From CAVQGZ01 sp963712175 (lineage in GTDB: Bacteria; Actinomycetota; Actinomycetes; Jiangellales; Jiangellaceae), in contig CAVQGZ010000011.1 in the NCBI GenBank assembly GCA_963712175.1, positions 1-64,000 on the forward strand: DNA of 64,000 bases, given 5' to 3'. Below are positions 43,007 through 52,116 of the stretch, piece by piece. A model generated the notes under the pieces. The model ran no database searches. It was not told the origin of the DNA and saw only the letters and a list, made by a program, of their open reading frames with translations. Within the stretch, counting starts at the first letter, position 1, and each line of letters opens with the position of its first letter. A program made the position numbers and the translations under genes.

Positions 43007-44071
43007 CTAGGCAGCCTGGTCCGCCTGCACCCGGTACGACGTCCCGACCGCGTTCGGCACGAACGAGTCTGGAAGCGCGGCGGCCAACCGATGCTGCGCC
43101 TTCCACCCCGTGCAGTGCGCAGGCACGACGAGAGACGGCGCCATGGCCTCGAGAGCGGACACGGTCGGTTCGATGATCGGCTCGAACGCCGGTCCCCCGA
43201 GGTGGAACCCGCCCAGCATGCCGTACAGACGGCTGACTCCCGTCAGGCGCATGGCGTACCGGGCGATGTTCACCGCACCCGCATGCCCGCATCCGGTGAC
43301 GACCACCAAGCCCAGGCCGCGGACATTCACCACCAACGCCTGGTCGTCGAGGATCAGCGGATCGGGCTCCCACGACTGACCATTCCAGCGCTCCTGGAAC
43401 GGCATGCCCGTCTCGAAGTCAGTCGTCCGATCGACCTCACCAGTAATCAGTACGGACCGGTCCAGCACCAACGACCGTTGACGGCGCTCGACGACCTCGA
43501 ATCCGGAGGCCTCCAACGCTGCCTTCGACATCGTCGGAAGCTCCACCTCGGGCATGCCAGGCGGCGCGAGCCTGCGCTGGGTCCACACCAGAGGATGGAC
43601 GACGACCGGTCGTTCGAACCCGCGGAGCCGGGCGAACCCCTCCATCCCGCCTGCATGGTCGAAGTGGCCATGGCTGAGCACAACCGTCTCGATGGCCGAG
43701 TGGTCCAGCCCCAGGCGTTGCAGGTTCTCTGCGGCGCCACCGGGCGAGATCCCGGTGTCGAACAGCACGGTGTGCGAGCGGTTGGCTCGGCGCGTGGTCA
43801 CCAACGCCGAGAAGCCGTGCTCGGCCACCAGTCCCGACTTCGTGACCCCGCCGCTCATGACAGCCGACGCCACGTCGTGCGAGCGCAGCAACCCGAAGCG
43901 ATGTGCGACGCCGGCATCAGGCAGCAGGCCGTCGTAGCTGTTGTCCATCAGCATCGTGATGGCGACCTCATCGACCGGGTCGAGCTCGATGGGGTCGACT
44001 GCGTCCCCGGCGATGTCCCTGGGAGCCGTGCCTGCCGCACTCGCCCCGTCGTGGATGTCATCACTGCACAT
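43007..44071 (-). CDS. MBL-fold metallo-hydrolase
   Basis: 354 residues. Metal motif VVLSHGHFDHAGGMEGF (HxHxDH), further His ligands in VVTGCGHAGAVNI and in VPAHCTGWKA. The overall pattern (VLFDTGISPGGAAENLQRL before the HxHxDH, and the LYGMLGGFHL segment) matches the class often annotated as dihydropterin-phosphate-synthase-like MBL proteins. The activity is unknown. It probably starts an operon with the 80-residue protein and an alpha/beta hydrolase. The N-terminal 30 residues are acidic and poorly conserved-looking. Confidence 0.88.
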   Translation of the reverse strand: MCSDDIHDGASAAGTAPRDIAGDAVDPIELDPVDEVAITMLMDNSYDGLLPDAGVAHRFGLLRSHDVASAVMSGGVTKSGLVAEHGFSALVTTRRANRSHTVLFDTGISPGGAAENLQRLGLDHSAIETVVLSHGHFDHAGGMEGFARLRGFERPVVVHPLVWTQRRLAPPGMPEVELPTMSKAALEASGFEVVERRQRSLVLDRSVLITGEVDRTTDFETGMPFQERWNGQSWEPDPLILDDQALVVNVRGLGLVVVTGCGHAGAVNIARYAMRLTGVSRLYGMLGGFHLGGPAFEPIIEPTVSALEAMAPSLVVPAHCTGWKAQHRLAAALPDSFVPNAVGTSYRVQADQAA

Positions 44072-44143
44072 CGACCTTGACTAGCACATGCCGAGCCTCG
44101 CCGAGTCACGACAGCCCGGATTCCGCCGCTGCCCCTCCGTGAA

Positions 44144-44167
44144 GCGTCCGCCGACCCGGGCGGACGC
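44144..44167 (-). terminator. Strong stem-loop downstream of the flavin oxidoreductase gene
   Basis: A perfect 9-bp stem (GCGTCCGCC 44144-44152 / GGCGGACGC 44159-44167) with a 6-base loop sits 27 bases past the minus-strand stop at 44194. No long U-tract follows, as is usual in high-GC genomes, so it could also be a processing hairpin. Confidence 0.5.
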
Positions 44168-44193
44168 AGGCGCATGAGTAGACGCCCGCAGGT

Positions 44194-45399
44194 TCAGAAC
44201 TGCTCGTTCCAGGCCGCAACACGGGCGGCATCGCGGGACTCGTAGTCGGCGAGAGCGTCTTCGGGCCCCGACCGGAACACTGCCTCACGGTGGTCGGCGA
44301 GCGCCGCCAGTCGCATCGTGTACCAGGCGGTCACCCCGCCAGGCGGCGGCGATCGAAACCTCGGGAACTCGGGGTCGCCACCCTCCGGTCGCAGCCACCT
44401 CGCTGGTAGGTCAGGGTCCAGTGCCAAGGCTCGCGCCAGCCCCACGACGTCGACCGCGCCCGACCCGACAGCAGCCGACGCCTCGCCTCGAGTCTTGATA
44501 CCACCGGTCAGCATGAGCGGGGTGTCGGTGACGGTGCGGGCACGCGTGGCGAAGCTCAGGTAGTAGGGGCCGGACGATGGTCGGTCGGTGCTGGCCACCG
44601 CGCCGGGGACGTAGCTTCCGCCGCTGATGTCGATCAGATCGACTGCCTCGTTCCCGATCAGCTCCACAACGGTGATCGCCTCGTCCTCGGTGAGGCCGCC
44701 CTCGAGATGATCGCTGGAGTTGACCCGGACCGCGATCGCCAGCTCAGGGCCGACGTCGCGACGAACGCGTCGAACGATGTCCACAAGGATCTGACATCTC
44801 GCCTCGATTCCTCCTCCGTAGCGGTCCGTCCGACGGTTGAAGAGCGGGGACAGGAACTGGCTCAGGAGGAAGCCGTGCCCGGCATGGACCTCGACCCCAC
44901 GGAAGCCAACAGCCTGGGCGAGGCGCGCTGCCGCTGCATACCTTTCTGGCAGTGCCTCTATCGCCGTCAGTGAAAGGGCGTTACAGCTCAGACCGTCAGA
45001 ATTCAGTGCCGACGGCCCCGCAGGGTGCGAGAGCGGTGGGTAGGCCAAGCCGCCAGCATGACCGAGCTGGGGCCAGATGTGAGCCCCGTCCCTGGAGCCC
45101 GCCTGGACGAGCCGGGCCAGCCTGGTTCGATCGGACCGCGGCCCCAGCACGAGGTTTCCCGGCCTCTCCGGGTATCTGGGATCGACCTGCACCTCGCCGA
45201 TGATCGAGAGTCCGGCACCGCCGGACGACCATCGCCCGTACAGGCGTATCTGCTCATCGGTGGGATCACCCGCACCGTCACCCAGCGAGTCGGACATGGC
45301 CGCCTTCACAAGCCGGTTCTTCAGCACCGCGCCACAGCCCAGCTCCAGCGGTCTGCCGAGAACCTCGGCCTCAGCCCGAGCTCGGAGACGATCGACCAC
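44194..45399 (-). CDS. NADH:flavin oxidoreductase (old yellow enzyme family)
   Basis: 401 residues. TIM-barrel flavoprotein with the family N-terminus LGCGAVLKNRLVKAAMSDSL, the active-site region GFRGVEVHAGHGFLLSQFLSP followed by NRRTDRYGGGIEARC, and the C-terminal FMN-phosphate loop (LMLTGGIKTRGEASA, VDVVGLARALALDPDLP). It reduces activated alkenes or related substrates with NAD(P)H; physiological substrate unknown. The GTG at 45399 is supported by a TAGCCT box 6 nt upstream. Confidence 0.93.
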   Translation of the reverse strand: MVDRLRARAEAEVLGRPLELGCGAVLKNRLVKAAMSDSLGDGAGDPTDEQIRLYGRWSSGGAGLSIIGEVQVDPRYPERPGNLVLGPRSDRTRLARLVQAGSRDGAHIWPQLGHAGGLAYPPLSHPAGPSALNSDGLSCNALSLTAIEALPERYAAAARLAQAVGFRGVEVHAGHGFLLSQFLSPLFNRRTDRYGGGIEARCQILVDIVRRVRRDVGPELAIAVRVNSSDHLEGGLTEDEAITVVELIGNEAVDLIDISGGSYVPGAVASTDRPSSGPYYLSFATRARTVTDTPLMLTGGIKTRGEASAAVGSGAVDVVGLARALALDPDLPARWLRPEGGDPEFPRFRSPPPGGVTAWYTMRLAALADHREAVFRSGPEDALADYESRDAARVAAWNEQF

Positions 45400-45405
45400 G
45401 CAAGC

Positions 45406-45411
45406 AGGCTA
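45406..45411 (-). promoter_or_regulatory. Candidate -10 box (TAGCCT) for the flavin oxidoreductase gene
   Basis: Minus-strand TAGCCT lies 6 nt before GTG 45399, a leaderless-type arrangement with no ribosome-binding site. Confidence 0.45.
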
Positions 45412-45443
45412 ACTACGCCACTGGGGTCCGACCTGTGGGGCGC

Positions 45444-45680
45444 CTAGTCGGACAGCGAGTCGGTCTCAGCCCCCGGTCGACCAGCGACAGCAGAGAAGGC
45501 CTCGTACACCAGGAACGCCGGCCACGCGAGGCCCTTCAGCAGGCCGCGCGCCCGTTCTCCCGCGCTGTCGCCGCGCTGCCAGTAGTAGACCCAGGCACCG
45601 ATCACGCCCAAGCCGTAGACCGCGTCACCGCTAGGAGCCTGCCCGGACTTGCCCTTGCCGTCCTTGTCCTTCTCGCCCAT
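45444..45680 (-). CDS. Small membrane-associated protein
   Basis: 78 residues. A charged N-terminus (MGEKDKDGKGKSG) is followed by two short hydrophobic segments (AVYGLGVIGAWVYYW and LAWPAFLVYEAFSAVAG). It resembles small actinobacterial proteins with a YGLGVIGAWVYYWQ-like element, but no function is known. The ATG at 45680 was chosen as the start of coding character; upstream open frame is weak. It stands alone between the flavin oxidoreductase and the plsC gene. Confidence 0.7.
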   Translation of the reverse strand: MGEKDKDGKGKSGQAPSGDAVYGLGVIGAWVYYWQRGDSAGERARGLLKGLAWPAFLVYEAFSAVAGRPGAETDSLSD

Positions 45681-45795
45681 GCCTCGATAGTGGACAGCTC
45701 GGCCTTGGGCGACAATGGCCAACAGTCCCGTCTGTGGGTGAGCAGGCCGCGGACCGACGCCCCGTCGGGGAGATGAGGTTCCGCGCTCACGGACC

Positions 45796-46521
45796 TCAGG
45801 ACGCGGGCCAGTTGTCCAACGTCGCGGCGAACAGAGCGCGTACGTCGTCTCGATGCTCGTCCACCGTGGCCGTCGTCCAGCTCGACGTGTCGATCGGGGG
45901 CAGCACTGCTACGTCCACGGTGCCGGGGTTGATCAGGTAGGAGTGCGGCACCATGATCTCGTACGCATTGCGGATCACGACCGGCACCATCGGAACCCGG
46001 CCCTGGATGGCCATATGGAACGGACCCTTCTTGAAGGGCAGCAGTTCGCCGGTGCCTGACCTGGTGCCTTCGGGGGCGACAGCCAGGGACGTGCCGGACT
46101 GCAGGGCCTCGACGACGGGCGCGAGCGCCTCACGCGCGCCCTTCGGATCGCTGCGGTCGATGAACGCCACGTCGGCCAGGTAGCCGATCGGTCCGAACAC
46201 GGGGTTGGCCTGGAGCGACTGCTTGGCGACGCCGGTGAAGTCCTTGCGCAGCAGTGCCCCCATGATCGGCATGTCGAGCTGTGACTGGTGGTTGAACACG
46301 AAGACCGCCGGACGGTGTGACCACAGGTTCGACTCGCCCTGCACGTTGAGCGACACTCCGGCAGCCGCCAGTGCAAGCTCGGTGCCGATCACCGACATGA
46401 GGTTGGCACCAGTCCGCCGGTTGCCGTTGAGAACCGCCACCGTTGCGCCCGTCGCGAAGCCAACGCCCAGGCTGCCGATCGCGGCTGCGCTACGAGCGAC
46501 GCGAACAGGAGTGAACCTCAT
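45796..46521 (-). CDS. 1-acyl-sn-glycerol-3-phosphate acyltransferase (PlsC-like)
   Basis: 241 residues. Acyltransferase motif I FVFNHQSQLDMP (NHxxxxD), motif II around FIDRSDPKGAR, motif III VAPEGTRSGTGEL and motif IV VPMVPVVIRN. It makes phosphatidic acid from lysophosphatidic acid at the inner membrane face; an N-terminal hydrophobic segment (AAAIGSLGVGFATGATVAVL) may attach it. The ATG overlaps the stop of the PlsB-like gene (ATGA), so the two successive acylation enzymes are translationally coupled. Confidence 0.9.
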   Translation of the reverse strand: MRFTPVRVARSAAAIGSLGVGFATGATVAVLNGNRRTGANLMSVIGTELALAAAGVSLNVQGESNLWSHRPAVFVFNHQSQLDMPIMGALLRKDFTGVAKQSLQANPVFGPIGYLADVAFIDRSDPKGAREALAPVVEALQSGTSLAVAPEGTRSGTGELLPFKKGPFHMAIQGRVPMVPVVIRNAYEIMVPHSYLINPGTVDVAVLPPIDTSSWTTATVDEHRDDVRALFAATLDNWPAS

Positions 46522-48299
46522 TGGTGGGCCTCCGAGGCCAGAGTGCGGATCACGCCGACGCGGCGCACCGCGTCGCCGATCTCTGCAGCGAACTCTGCCC
46601 GGCGTCGGGGCAGGTCGCGATCGTCAGGCCCGAGGAGCCTGCGGTTGCCGGCTAGCTGCAGAGCGTTGTTGAACAGGTCCTTCGACACCGACTCAGGGCT
46701 GTGGATGGTGCGCTGCAACACCCGTTGGCGGGCCACGCCGATCGACTCGGCGACAAGCGAGTTCTTGTCGATCTCGGCGGTGACATCAGCAGCGGCCAAC
46801 CGGTCAGCGAGCACAGAGTAGGCCTCCAGGAACGGCGCCACGATGCGGTGGGCGAGCAACAGGCGGCTCGCGGCCAGCCTCGGCACCACCTGGTCGGTGG
46901 ACAACCCTGCTTGCTGCCAACCGGGATAGGCGAGATCGGCTTCGTGGCGAACCTCGGCGTCGAAGTCCCGCTTGGTGGAGAAGAAGAACTCGTACTTGAG
47001 CAGGTCGCGTAGGCGCAGGGCCTCGGCCCACACCGCTGCCGGTAGGTCGGCGGCAACGTCCTCGGCAGCCTTCACCAGGGCGAGCTCGGTGATGGCCCGA
47101 GTGACGAAGAAGTGGCTGAGCGTGTTGCGGTAGAAGGCCGCCTCGAGCTGGCGGTCGGGTGGGATCGAGTACACCGGCTCGAGACCGCCGGTGTACTCGG
47201 CAACGACACCTTCGCGAACCAGCATGTCCAGAGCACGCCGTCCTTCGGACGGGGAGCGCGTGGTGAGCACGTCGAGCTTGCTCAGGTCGAACCCCGACGA
47301 CATCGGCAGACCGCGGTCGCGGATGTACTCGGCCAGGGGAAGGAGGGACGCGCGCATCGCAGCCTCGGTCATCGCGCGGTCGTCGTTGTCGAGCAGCGTC
47401 AAGGTGACCAGGGCCGAGGCGGTGATGGGGGTCGCTTGGTTGATCCGGTGGCTCACTTCGAACGCCACTCTCGGGACCGCTGCACGCACGTCCAACGTCC
47501 CCGCGGCCTCCCTAGCCCCGGCCAGCGTCTCTCGCAGCGACACCGGCTCGGCGAAGCGGACGTGCACGGTGCCGCGCCGGCTGCCCTGTGCGCGCGCGTA
47601 GTCGACAAGCCAGCGCACGCTCTCGGGGGGTTTGACTCCGCCGGACTCCTCCTCGGCGATCAGACCGACCTCATGCTGCTGGTCGTAGATGATCGACACG
47701 GGCACGAACTGCAGATCGTCGACGTCGGAGCTGTCGAACGCGTCCAGCAGATAGCTGAGGATGCCCATGCGGGGTGGACGAAGCTTGCCGGTGCGGGTGC
47801 GGCCGCCCTCGATGTACCACTCGAGGTTGGCGCCCGTTCGCACGAGATGGGCGAGGTACTCCCCCAGCATGGCCCGGTACACCGGCGCGTCGCGGAACTG
47901 GCGGCGGATGAAGACGATGTTGCTACGCCGCGCGATCGAGCCCAGCGGGAAGAAGGAGAGGTTCACGCCACCGAGGATGTGGTTCGGCGGAAAACCGAAC
48001 CGCTCCAGGACCGAGCGCAGCACGAACGGGTCGAGGTACGAGCGGTGGTTGGGCAGGAAAACCAGCGACGACGACTCGTTGAGCTGGCGAAGCGACTCCA
48101 GCGAGCGGGTGTCGGCATCGACGCGGTAGGCACGCGAGAGCCACTGGCCGGCCCGAGTCCAGGCGGTGACGGCGGCCCGGCTCTCGTCGGCCCCCATCTC
48201 GTTCAGCGACGCGACGGCCTCGACTCGCACCTCGTCGATAGCCTGACCGGTCTGCTCGGCGAGCGCCAGCAGCCGCGTGTCGAAGCCGGGGCTGCCCAC
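46518..48299 (-). CDS. Glycerol-3-phosphate 1-O-acyltransferase (PlsB-like)
   Basis: 593 residues, shorter than enterobacterial PlsB but of the same type. Motif I FLPNHRSYLDPFVLRS, motif II around NIVFIRRQFRD, motif III YIEGGRTRTGKLRPP and motif IV FVPVSIIYDQ. It catalyses the first acylation of glycerol-3-phosphate. The C-terminal ~250 residues form the all-helical region typical of PlsB. GTG 48299 is the chosen start. It is followed directly by the PlsC-like gene, giving both steps of phosphatidate synthesis in one operon. Confidence 0.88.
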   Translation of the reverse strand: MGSPGFDTRLLALAEQTGQAIDEVRVEAVASLNEMGADESRAAVTAWTRAGQWLSRAYRVDADTRSLESLRQLNESSSLVFLPNHRSYLDPFVLRSVLERFGFPPNHILGGVNLSFFPLGSIARRSNIVFIRRQFRDAPVYRAMLGEYLAHLVRTGANLEWYIEGGRTRTGKLRPPRMGILSYLLDAFDSSDVDDLQFVPVSIIYDQQHEVGLIAEEESGGVKPPESVRWLVDYARAQGSRRGTVHVRFAEPVSLRETLAGAREAAGTLDVRAAVPRVAFEVSHRINQATPITASALVTLTLLDNDDRAMTEAAMRASLLPLAEYIRDRGLPMSSGFDLSKLDVLTTRSPSEGRRALDMLVREGVVAEYTGGLEPVYSIPPDRQLEAAFYRNTLSHFFVTRAITELALVKAAEDVAADLPAAVWAEALRLRDLLKYEFFFSTKRDFDAEVRHEADLAYPGWQQAGLSTDQVVPRLAASRLLLAHRIVAPFLEAYSVLADRLAAADVTAEIDKNSLVAESIGVARQRVLQRTIHSPESVSKDLFNNALQLAGNRRLLGPDDRDLPRRRAEFAAEIGDAVRRVGVIRTLASEAHQ

Positions 48300-48448
48300 G
48301 ATGCTCGCGGCAATCTCAGATCCGGCGGTCGATTGACGTCCTATCTCCTCACCCCCATCACTCGATCACCGTTCCCTCCGCGCCTGGATGTCTACCACGC
48401 AGGCCTGCCGGCCGTACCCAACTTCCGTCAGGAGCCGTCCGCCGACCT

Positions 48449-49726
48449 TCAGCGGGTCCGGGGGAATCCGCTGGCCCCACCGGGGCCGGGCCTCACCGCC
48501 AGCACCTGGTTGACGCCCAGGCGGTTGGACTGGAATCCGAGGGCCGACCCGACCATGTACAGCCGCCAGACCCGCGCCCGGCCGGCGGTCGAGAACGTGA
48601 CCGCCTGGTCCCAGTTCTGCTCGAGGTTGGCCACCCACGCGCGCAGGGTGTCCGCGTAGTGCTCGCGCAGCGACTCCACGTCACGGACCTCGAACCCCGC
48701 TGACTCCAGCGCGTCGACCATCGTCGACAGGGGATGCAGCTCACCATCGGGGAAGACGTAGCGGTCGATGAACGAGGTCTTGGCTCGCTCCGGGTCACCC
48801 GGCGGTCCGGGCCGACGCGAGATCGCATGGTTGAGAAGCCGCCCCCCCGGACGCAGGAGGGTGTAGAGGTGAGCGGCGTACTCACCCAGCTGGGACAAGC
48901 CGACGTGCTCGGCCATCCCGATGCTCGCGACTGCGTCGTACGGCCCGTCGGCCACGTCGCGGTAGTCCTGCACCCGGATCTCGACCCGATCACCCAGCCC
49001 CAGCGACGCCACGGCAGCACGAGCGAAGGCAGCCTGCTCTGCAGAGACGGTGACCCCCACTGCCCTGACGCCGAACTCGCGTGCGGCGTGGAGCACGAAG
49101 GACCCCCACCCGCACCCGACGTCGAGCAGGCGCATCCCCTGGGTCAGACCCAGCTTGCCCGCCACGAGGTCGAGCTTGGCGCGCTGAGCGTTCTCCAGCG
49201 TGTACTCGGCCGAGAGCGGCTGCTCGAAGTACGCGCAGGAGTACACCATCGACGGACCCAGGACGAGCGCGTAGAAGTCGTTTCCCACGTCATAGTGGTG
49301 GGAGACCGCCCTCGCATCCCTGTTGCGCGCGTGCCGCTTCCCGGAGAGCCGGATCTCCTCAGCGGGCGGGCGCGGCGGCGGCCCCAGCGCGCCGAGACGC
49401 ACGACGGCCCTGGCCACAGCGAGCCTGGTGTCGCGCCCCACGCGCACGCCCGGTCCCCGCTCGGGGTCCGCAAGCGCATCGAGGCGGGTCAACGCATCCA
49501 GCAGGGAACCCTCGATCTCGACATCGCCGGACACGTAGGCACGGGCGAACCCCAGCTCGTTGGGTGCCCAGACCAGGCGACGAAGCGCGCGCCGCGACGC
49601 GAAACGAACCACCACCTCGGCGTCCGCCGGACCGATCGAGCTGCCGTCCCACGAGTCGACGCGCACCGGTAGGTCCGAGCCGACGGCGGCGTCAACCACG
49701 GGCTGGAGCACGGCGGCAACGTCCAT
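48449..49726 (-). CDS. Cyclopropane-fatty-acyl-phospholipid synthase
   Basis: 425 residues. SAM-dependent methyltransferase core (LLDVGCGWGSFVLHAA), preceded by the family segment SHHYDVGNDFYALVLGPSMVYSCAY and followed by SIGMAEHVGLSQL. The N-terminal ~120 residues form the usual lipid-binding domain. It adds a methylene group to unsaturated acyl chains of membrane phospholipids. ATG 49726 is preferred over the adjacent GTG because GGGAGG is 5 nt upstream. It lies upstream of the PlsB/PlsC pair on the same strand, with a 149-base gap that shows no gene. Confidence 0.93.
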   Translation of the reverse strand: MDVAAVLQPVVDAAVGSDLPVRVDSWDGSSIGPADAEVVVRFASRRALRRLVWAPNELGFARAYVSGDVEIEGSLLDALTRLDALADPERGPGVRVGRDTRLAVARAVVRLGALGPPPRPPAEEIRLSGKRHARNRDARAVSHHYDVGNDFYALVLGPSMVYSCAYFEQPLSAEYTLENAQRAKLDLVAGKLGLTQGMRLLDVGCGWGSFVLHAAREFGVRAVGVTVSAEQAAFARAAVASLGLGDRVEIRVQDYRDVADGPYDAVASIGMAEHVGLSQLGEYAAHLYTLLRPGGRLLNHAISRRPGPPGDPERAKTSFIDRYVFPDGELHPLSTMVDALESAGFEVRDVESLREHYADTLRAWVANLEQNWDQAVTFSTAGRARVWRLYMVGSALGFQSNRLGVNQVLAVRPGPGGASGFPRTR

Positions 49727-49828
49727 CACGACCTCCCGAGAACCTCACGAGCCAACGTACCGAGGCCACCCATTCGGCTGGGGCAGAAGCACGCGGCAGC
49801 ACAGCCCCGTGAGGCCGGTGAGCCCGGG

Positions 49829-50920
49829 TCAGTACTCGACGTGCCCGCGACGCCGCCGCTCGTACTGCCTTCCACGCTCACGATCAGCCGCCCGCTGGGC
49901 CTGCTTGTTGTTCCGACGTTCCTGCCAGGCCGCCTCACGCCGCAGCTTGCGCCAGGACTCGACTCGGCGAGCCGACAGACGATCGTCATCCACGGCCGCC
50001 ATGACGGCGCAACCCGGCTCGGAGTCGTGCTGGCAGTCCCGGAACCGACACGTGGCAGCCACGTCACCGATCTCCGGGAAGGCGTCATCCACCGCCTCCA
50101 GATCCCCGGTGAGGCCCACTGAGCGCAGGCCTGGGGTGTCGATCAGGGTCGATCCGTCCGACATCTCGACCAGCTGGCGGTGGCTGGTGGCATGACGCCC
50201 CCGACCATCGCCGCGTACTTCCGCCGTCGCCATCAGGCTCTGTCCGGCCAGCGCGTTGACCAAGGTCGACTTGCCCGCCCCGGATGGCCCGACCAGGACG
50301 AACGTCTGACCCGAGCCGATCATGGCCCGCAGGTCGTCCATGCCGCTGCCAGACTGCGCGCTGACCGCCAGGACGGTGATGCCCGGAGAGGCCCGGGTCA
50401 CCTCGGCCACGACCGAGGCCGAGTCGTGACCAAGATCGGCCTTCGTCAGCACGACCAACGGGACTGCCCCGCTGGCCCAGGCCAGGACGAGGAGTCGCTC
50501 GATCCTGCCCAGGCTTGGCTGCGGGTCGAACGGCTCGACGACCACGACGATGTCGACGTTGGCCGCCAGCCCCTGTTCCCCCGACGAGCGGTCCGCCGTG
50601 CCACGCCCCAGCAGCGTTCGACGCCTCTCGACCTCCAGCACAGCAGGTGCGCCGGGGCGGTCCCCACCGACCAGGACCCAGTCCCCCACGAGCAGACCTT
50701 CCGCGCCCCGGGACACCGGCTCGACCCACCCGTCTACCTGCACGAGCACGGACCCGCGCTCGACGCGCACCACTCGGCCGCGACGTGCACCCTCCGGCTC
50801 AGATCCCACCGTCGTGACGGTAGGGAAGGGCGAACCGAAACCCAAGCGATTATCCCCGAGATGAGCGCGACCCCGTTGCGTCGAGGCGCTCACGACGGTC
50901 GTCCGCGGTGTTGGGGCCAC
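49829..50920 (-). CDS. rsgA: Ribosome small-subunit-dependent GTPase A
   Basis: 363 residues. An N-terminal OB-fold region (RRGRVVRVERGSVLVQVDG) precedes a circularly permuted GTPase: G4 motif LTKADL, then G1 GPSGAGKSTLVNAL, then G3 LIDTPGLRSVGL. The C-terminal zinc-binding motif is CRFRDCQHDSEPGC. The C-terminus is Arg-rich. It acts in 30S subunit maturation. The start at GTG 50920 is the longest; the first ~40 residues are not conserved-looking, so a later start is possible. Confidence 0.95.
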   Translation of the reverse strand: MAPTPRTTVVSASTQRGRAHLGDNRLGFGSPFPTVTTVGSEPEGARRGRVVRVERGSVLVQVDGWVEPVSRGAEGLLVGDWVLVGGDRPGAPAVLEVERRRTLLGRGTADRSSGEQGLAANVDIVVVVEPFDPQPSLGRIERLLVLAWASGAVPLVVLTKADLGHDSASVVAEVTRASPGITVLAVSAQSGSGMDDLRAMIGSGQTFVLVGPSGAGKSTLVNALAGQSLMATAEVRGDGRGRHATSHRQLVEMSDGSTLIDTPGLRSVGLTGDLEAVDDAFPEIGDVAATCRFRDCQHDSEPGCAVMAAVDDDRLSARRVESWRKLRREAAWQERRNNKQAQRAADRERGRQYERRRRGHVEY

Positions 50921-51041
50921 CTGAGTGCCGCCGGGAGCCTTGCCCGAGGACTCGACGTGGCACAGTGGACGGTAGGACCACCCCGGCTCGTGTCCCGCAG
51001 CCGGCGAACGCGGTCCGCAACGCCGAGCCGAAGGAGGCCGG

Positions 51042-52055
51042 ATGCGTCAGACCGACGTCGTGCTGCACGGCCATCGAATCGCCTACCGCGTCGCCGGCGA
51101 CCCAGCGCTGCCGGTCGTGCTGCTCGTCCATGGCATCACCAGCAGCAGCGCGACATGGGACCCGGTGATCCCCGGGCTGGCCGAGCACGCCCACGTCATT
51201 GCCCCCGACCTGCTCGGTCACGGCGACTCCGACAAGCCGCGCGTGGACTACTCGCTGGGGGGGTTCGCCAGCAGTCTGCGCGACCTGCTCGAGCATCTGG
51301 GGCATGAGCACGTCAACGTTGTCGGCCACTCCCTCGGCGGGGGTGTGGCCATGCAGTTCGCCTACCAGTACTACGAGCACTGCGACCGGCTTGTGCTCGT
51401 GTCCAGTGGCGGACTGGGTCGAGAGGTGAGCGTGGCACTGCGGGCGGCGACCTTGCCGGGAGCGGAGTTCGTGCTGCCGGTCATCGCCCATGCTCGAGTG
51501 CGCGACGCGGGGGTCGCCCTCTTCGGCGCCTTGGGGAAGCTCCCGATACGTCCGGGCCCGTCGATGGTGGAGGTCGCGCGCGGGTACGCCTCGCTCGCCG
51601 AGAGCACCGCGCGGACGGCGTTCGTGCACACGCTGCGCAGCGTCGTTGAGCCCAGTGGACAGCGGGTACACGCCGGCGATCTGCTCTACCTGGCCGAGGG
51701 ACGGCCCACCCTCATCGTCTGGGGGGCTCGGGACACGGTCATCCCGGTCGCCCACGCCCACGAGGCGCAACAGATGATCCCCGGCAGCGTGCTGGAGGTC
51801 TTCGAGCGGTCCGGACACTTCCCGCACATGGACGAGCCGGCGAGGTTCGTCAAGGAGCTGCTGCACTTCCTCGACTCGACCCAACCGATCCCGATGGATC
51901 GCGCTCAGCTCCGCGACCGCATGGCCAAGCGCAGCGAGGAGCATCGCGAGCAGCGCGAGCAGGAGGAGGCCAGGGCATTGGCGGCCGAGGGCCCCGCACG
52001 TCTGCCTCCAGGGTCGGCCGAACGGGCCGACGCTGATCCCGAGACCACGGGCTGA
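51042..52055 (+). CDS. Alpha/beta-hydrolase
   Basis: 337 residues. Oxyanion region LLVHGITSSSATW, nucleophile elbow VVGHSLGGGVAMQFA, catalytic acid in VWGARDTVIPV and His in ERSGHFPHMDEPARF: a full triad in the arrangement of epoxide-hydrolase/esterase-like enzymes. The C-terminal ~50 residues are charged and helical. A strong ribosome-binding site (AAGGAGG) lies just upstream of the ATG at 51042. It is 62 bases before the potassium-channel gene, possibly cotranscribed. Substrate unknown. Confidence 0.9.
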   Translation: MRQTDVVLHGHRIAYRVAGDPALPVVLLVHGITSSSATWDPVIPGLAEHAHVIAPDLLGHGDSDKPRVDYSLGGFASSLRDLLEHLGHEHVNVVGHSLGGGVAMQFAYQYYEHCDRLVLVSSGGLGREVSVALRAATLPGAEFVLPVIAHARVRDAGVALFGALGKLPIRPGPSMVEVARGYASLAESTARTAFVHTLRSVVEPSGQRVHAGDLLYLAEGRPTLIVWGARDTVIPVAHAHEAQQMIPGSVLEVFERSGHFPHMDEPARFVKELLHFLDSTQPIPMDRAQLRDRMAKRSEEHREQREQEEARALAAEGPARLPPGSAERADADPETTG

Positions 52056-52116
52056 CCCGCCGCGACAGCAGACGTGGGTCGAGCACCACAGGCGAGCAGG
52101 GAGGCTGAGATAGGGC

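Noticed and set aside
44072..44193. tRNA or small RNA gene suggested by the strong hairpin
   Set aside because: Only one simple stem-loop; no cloverleaf, CCA or second stem. A terminator or processing hairpin is the simpler reading.
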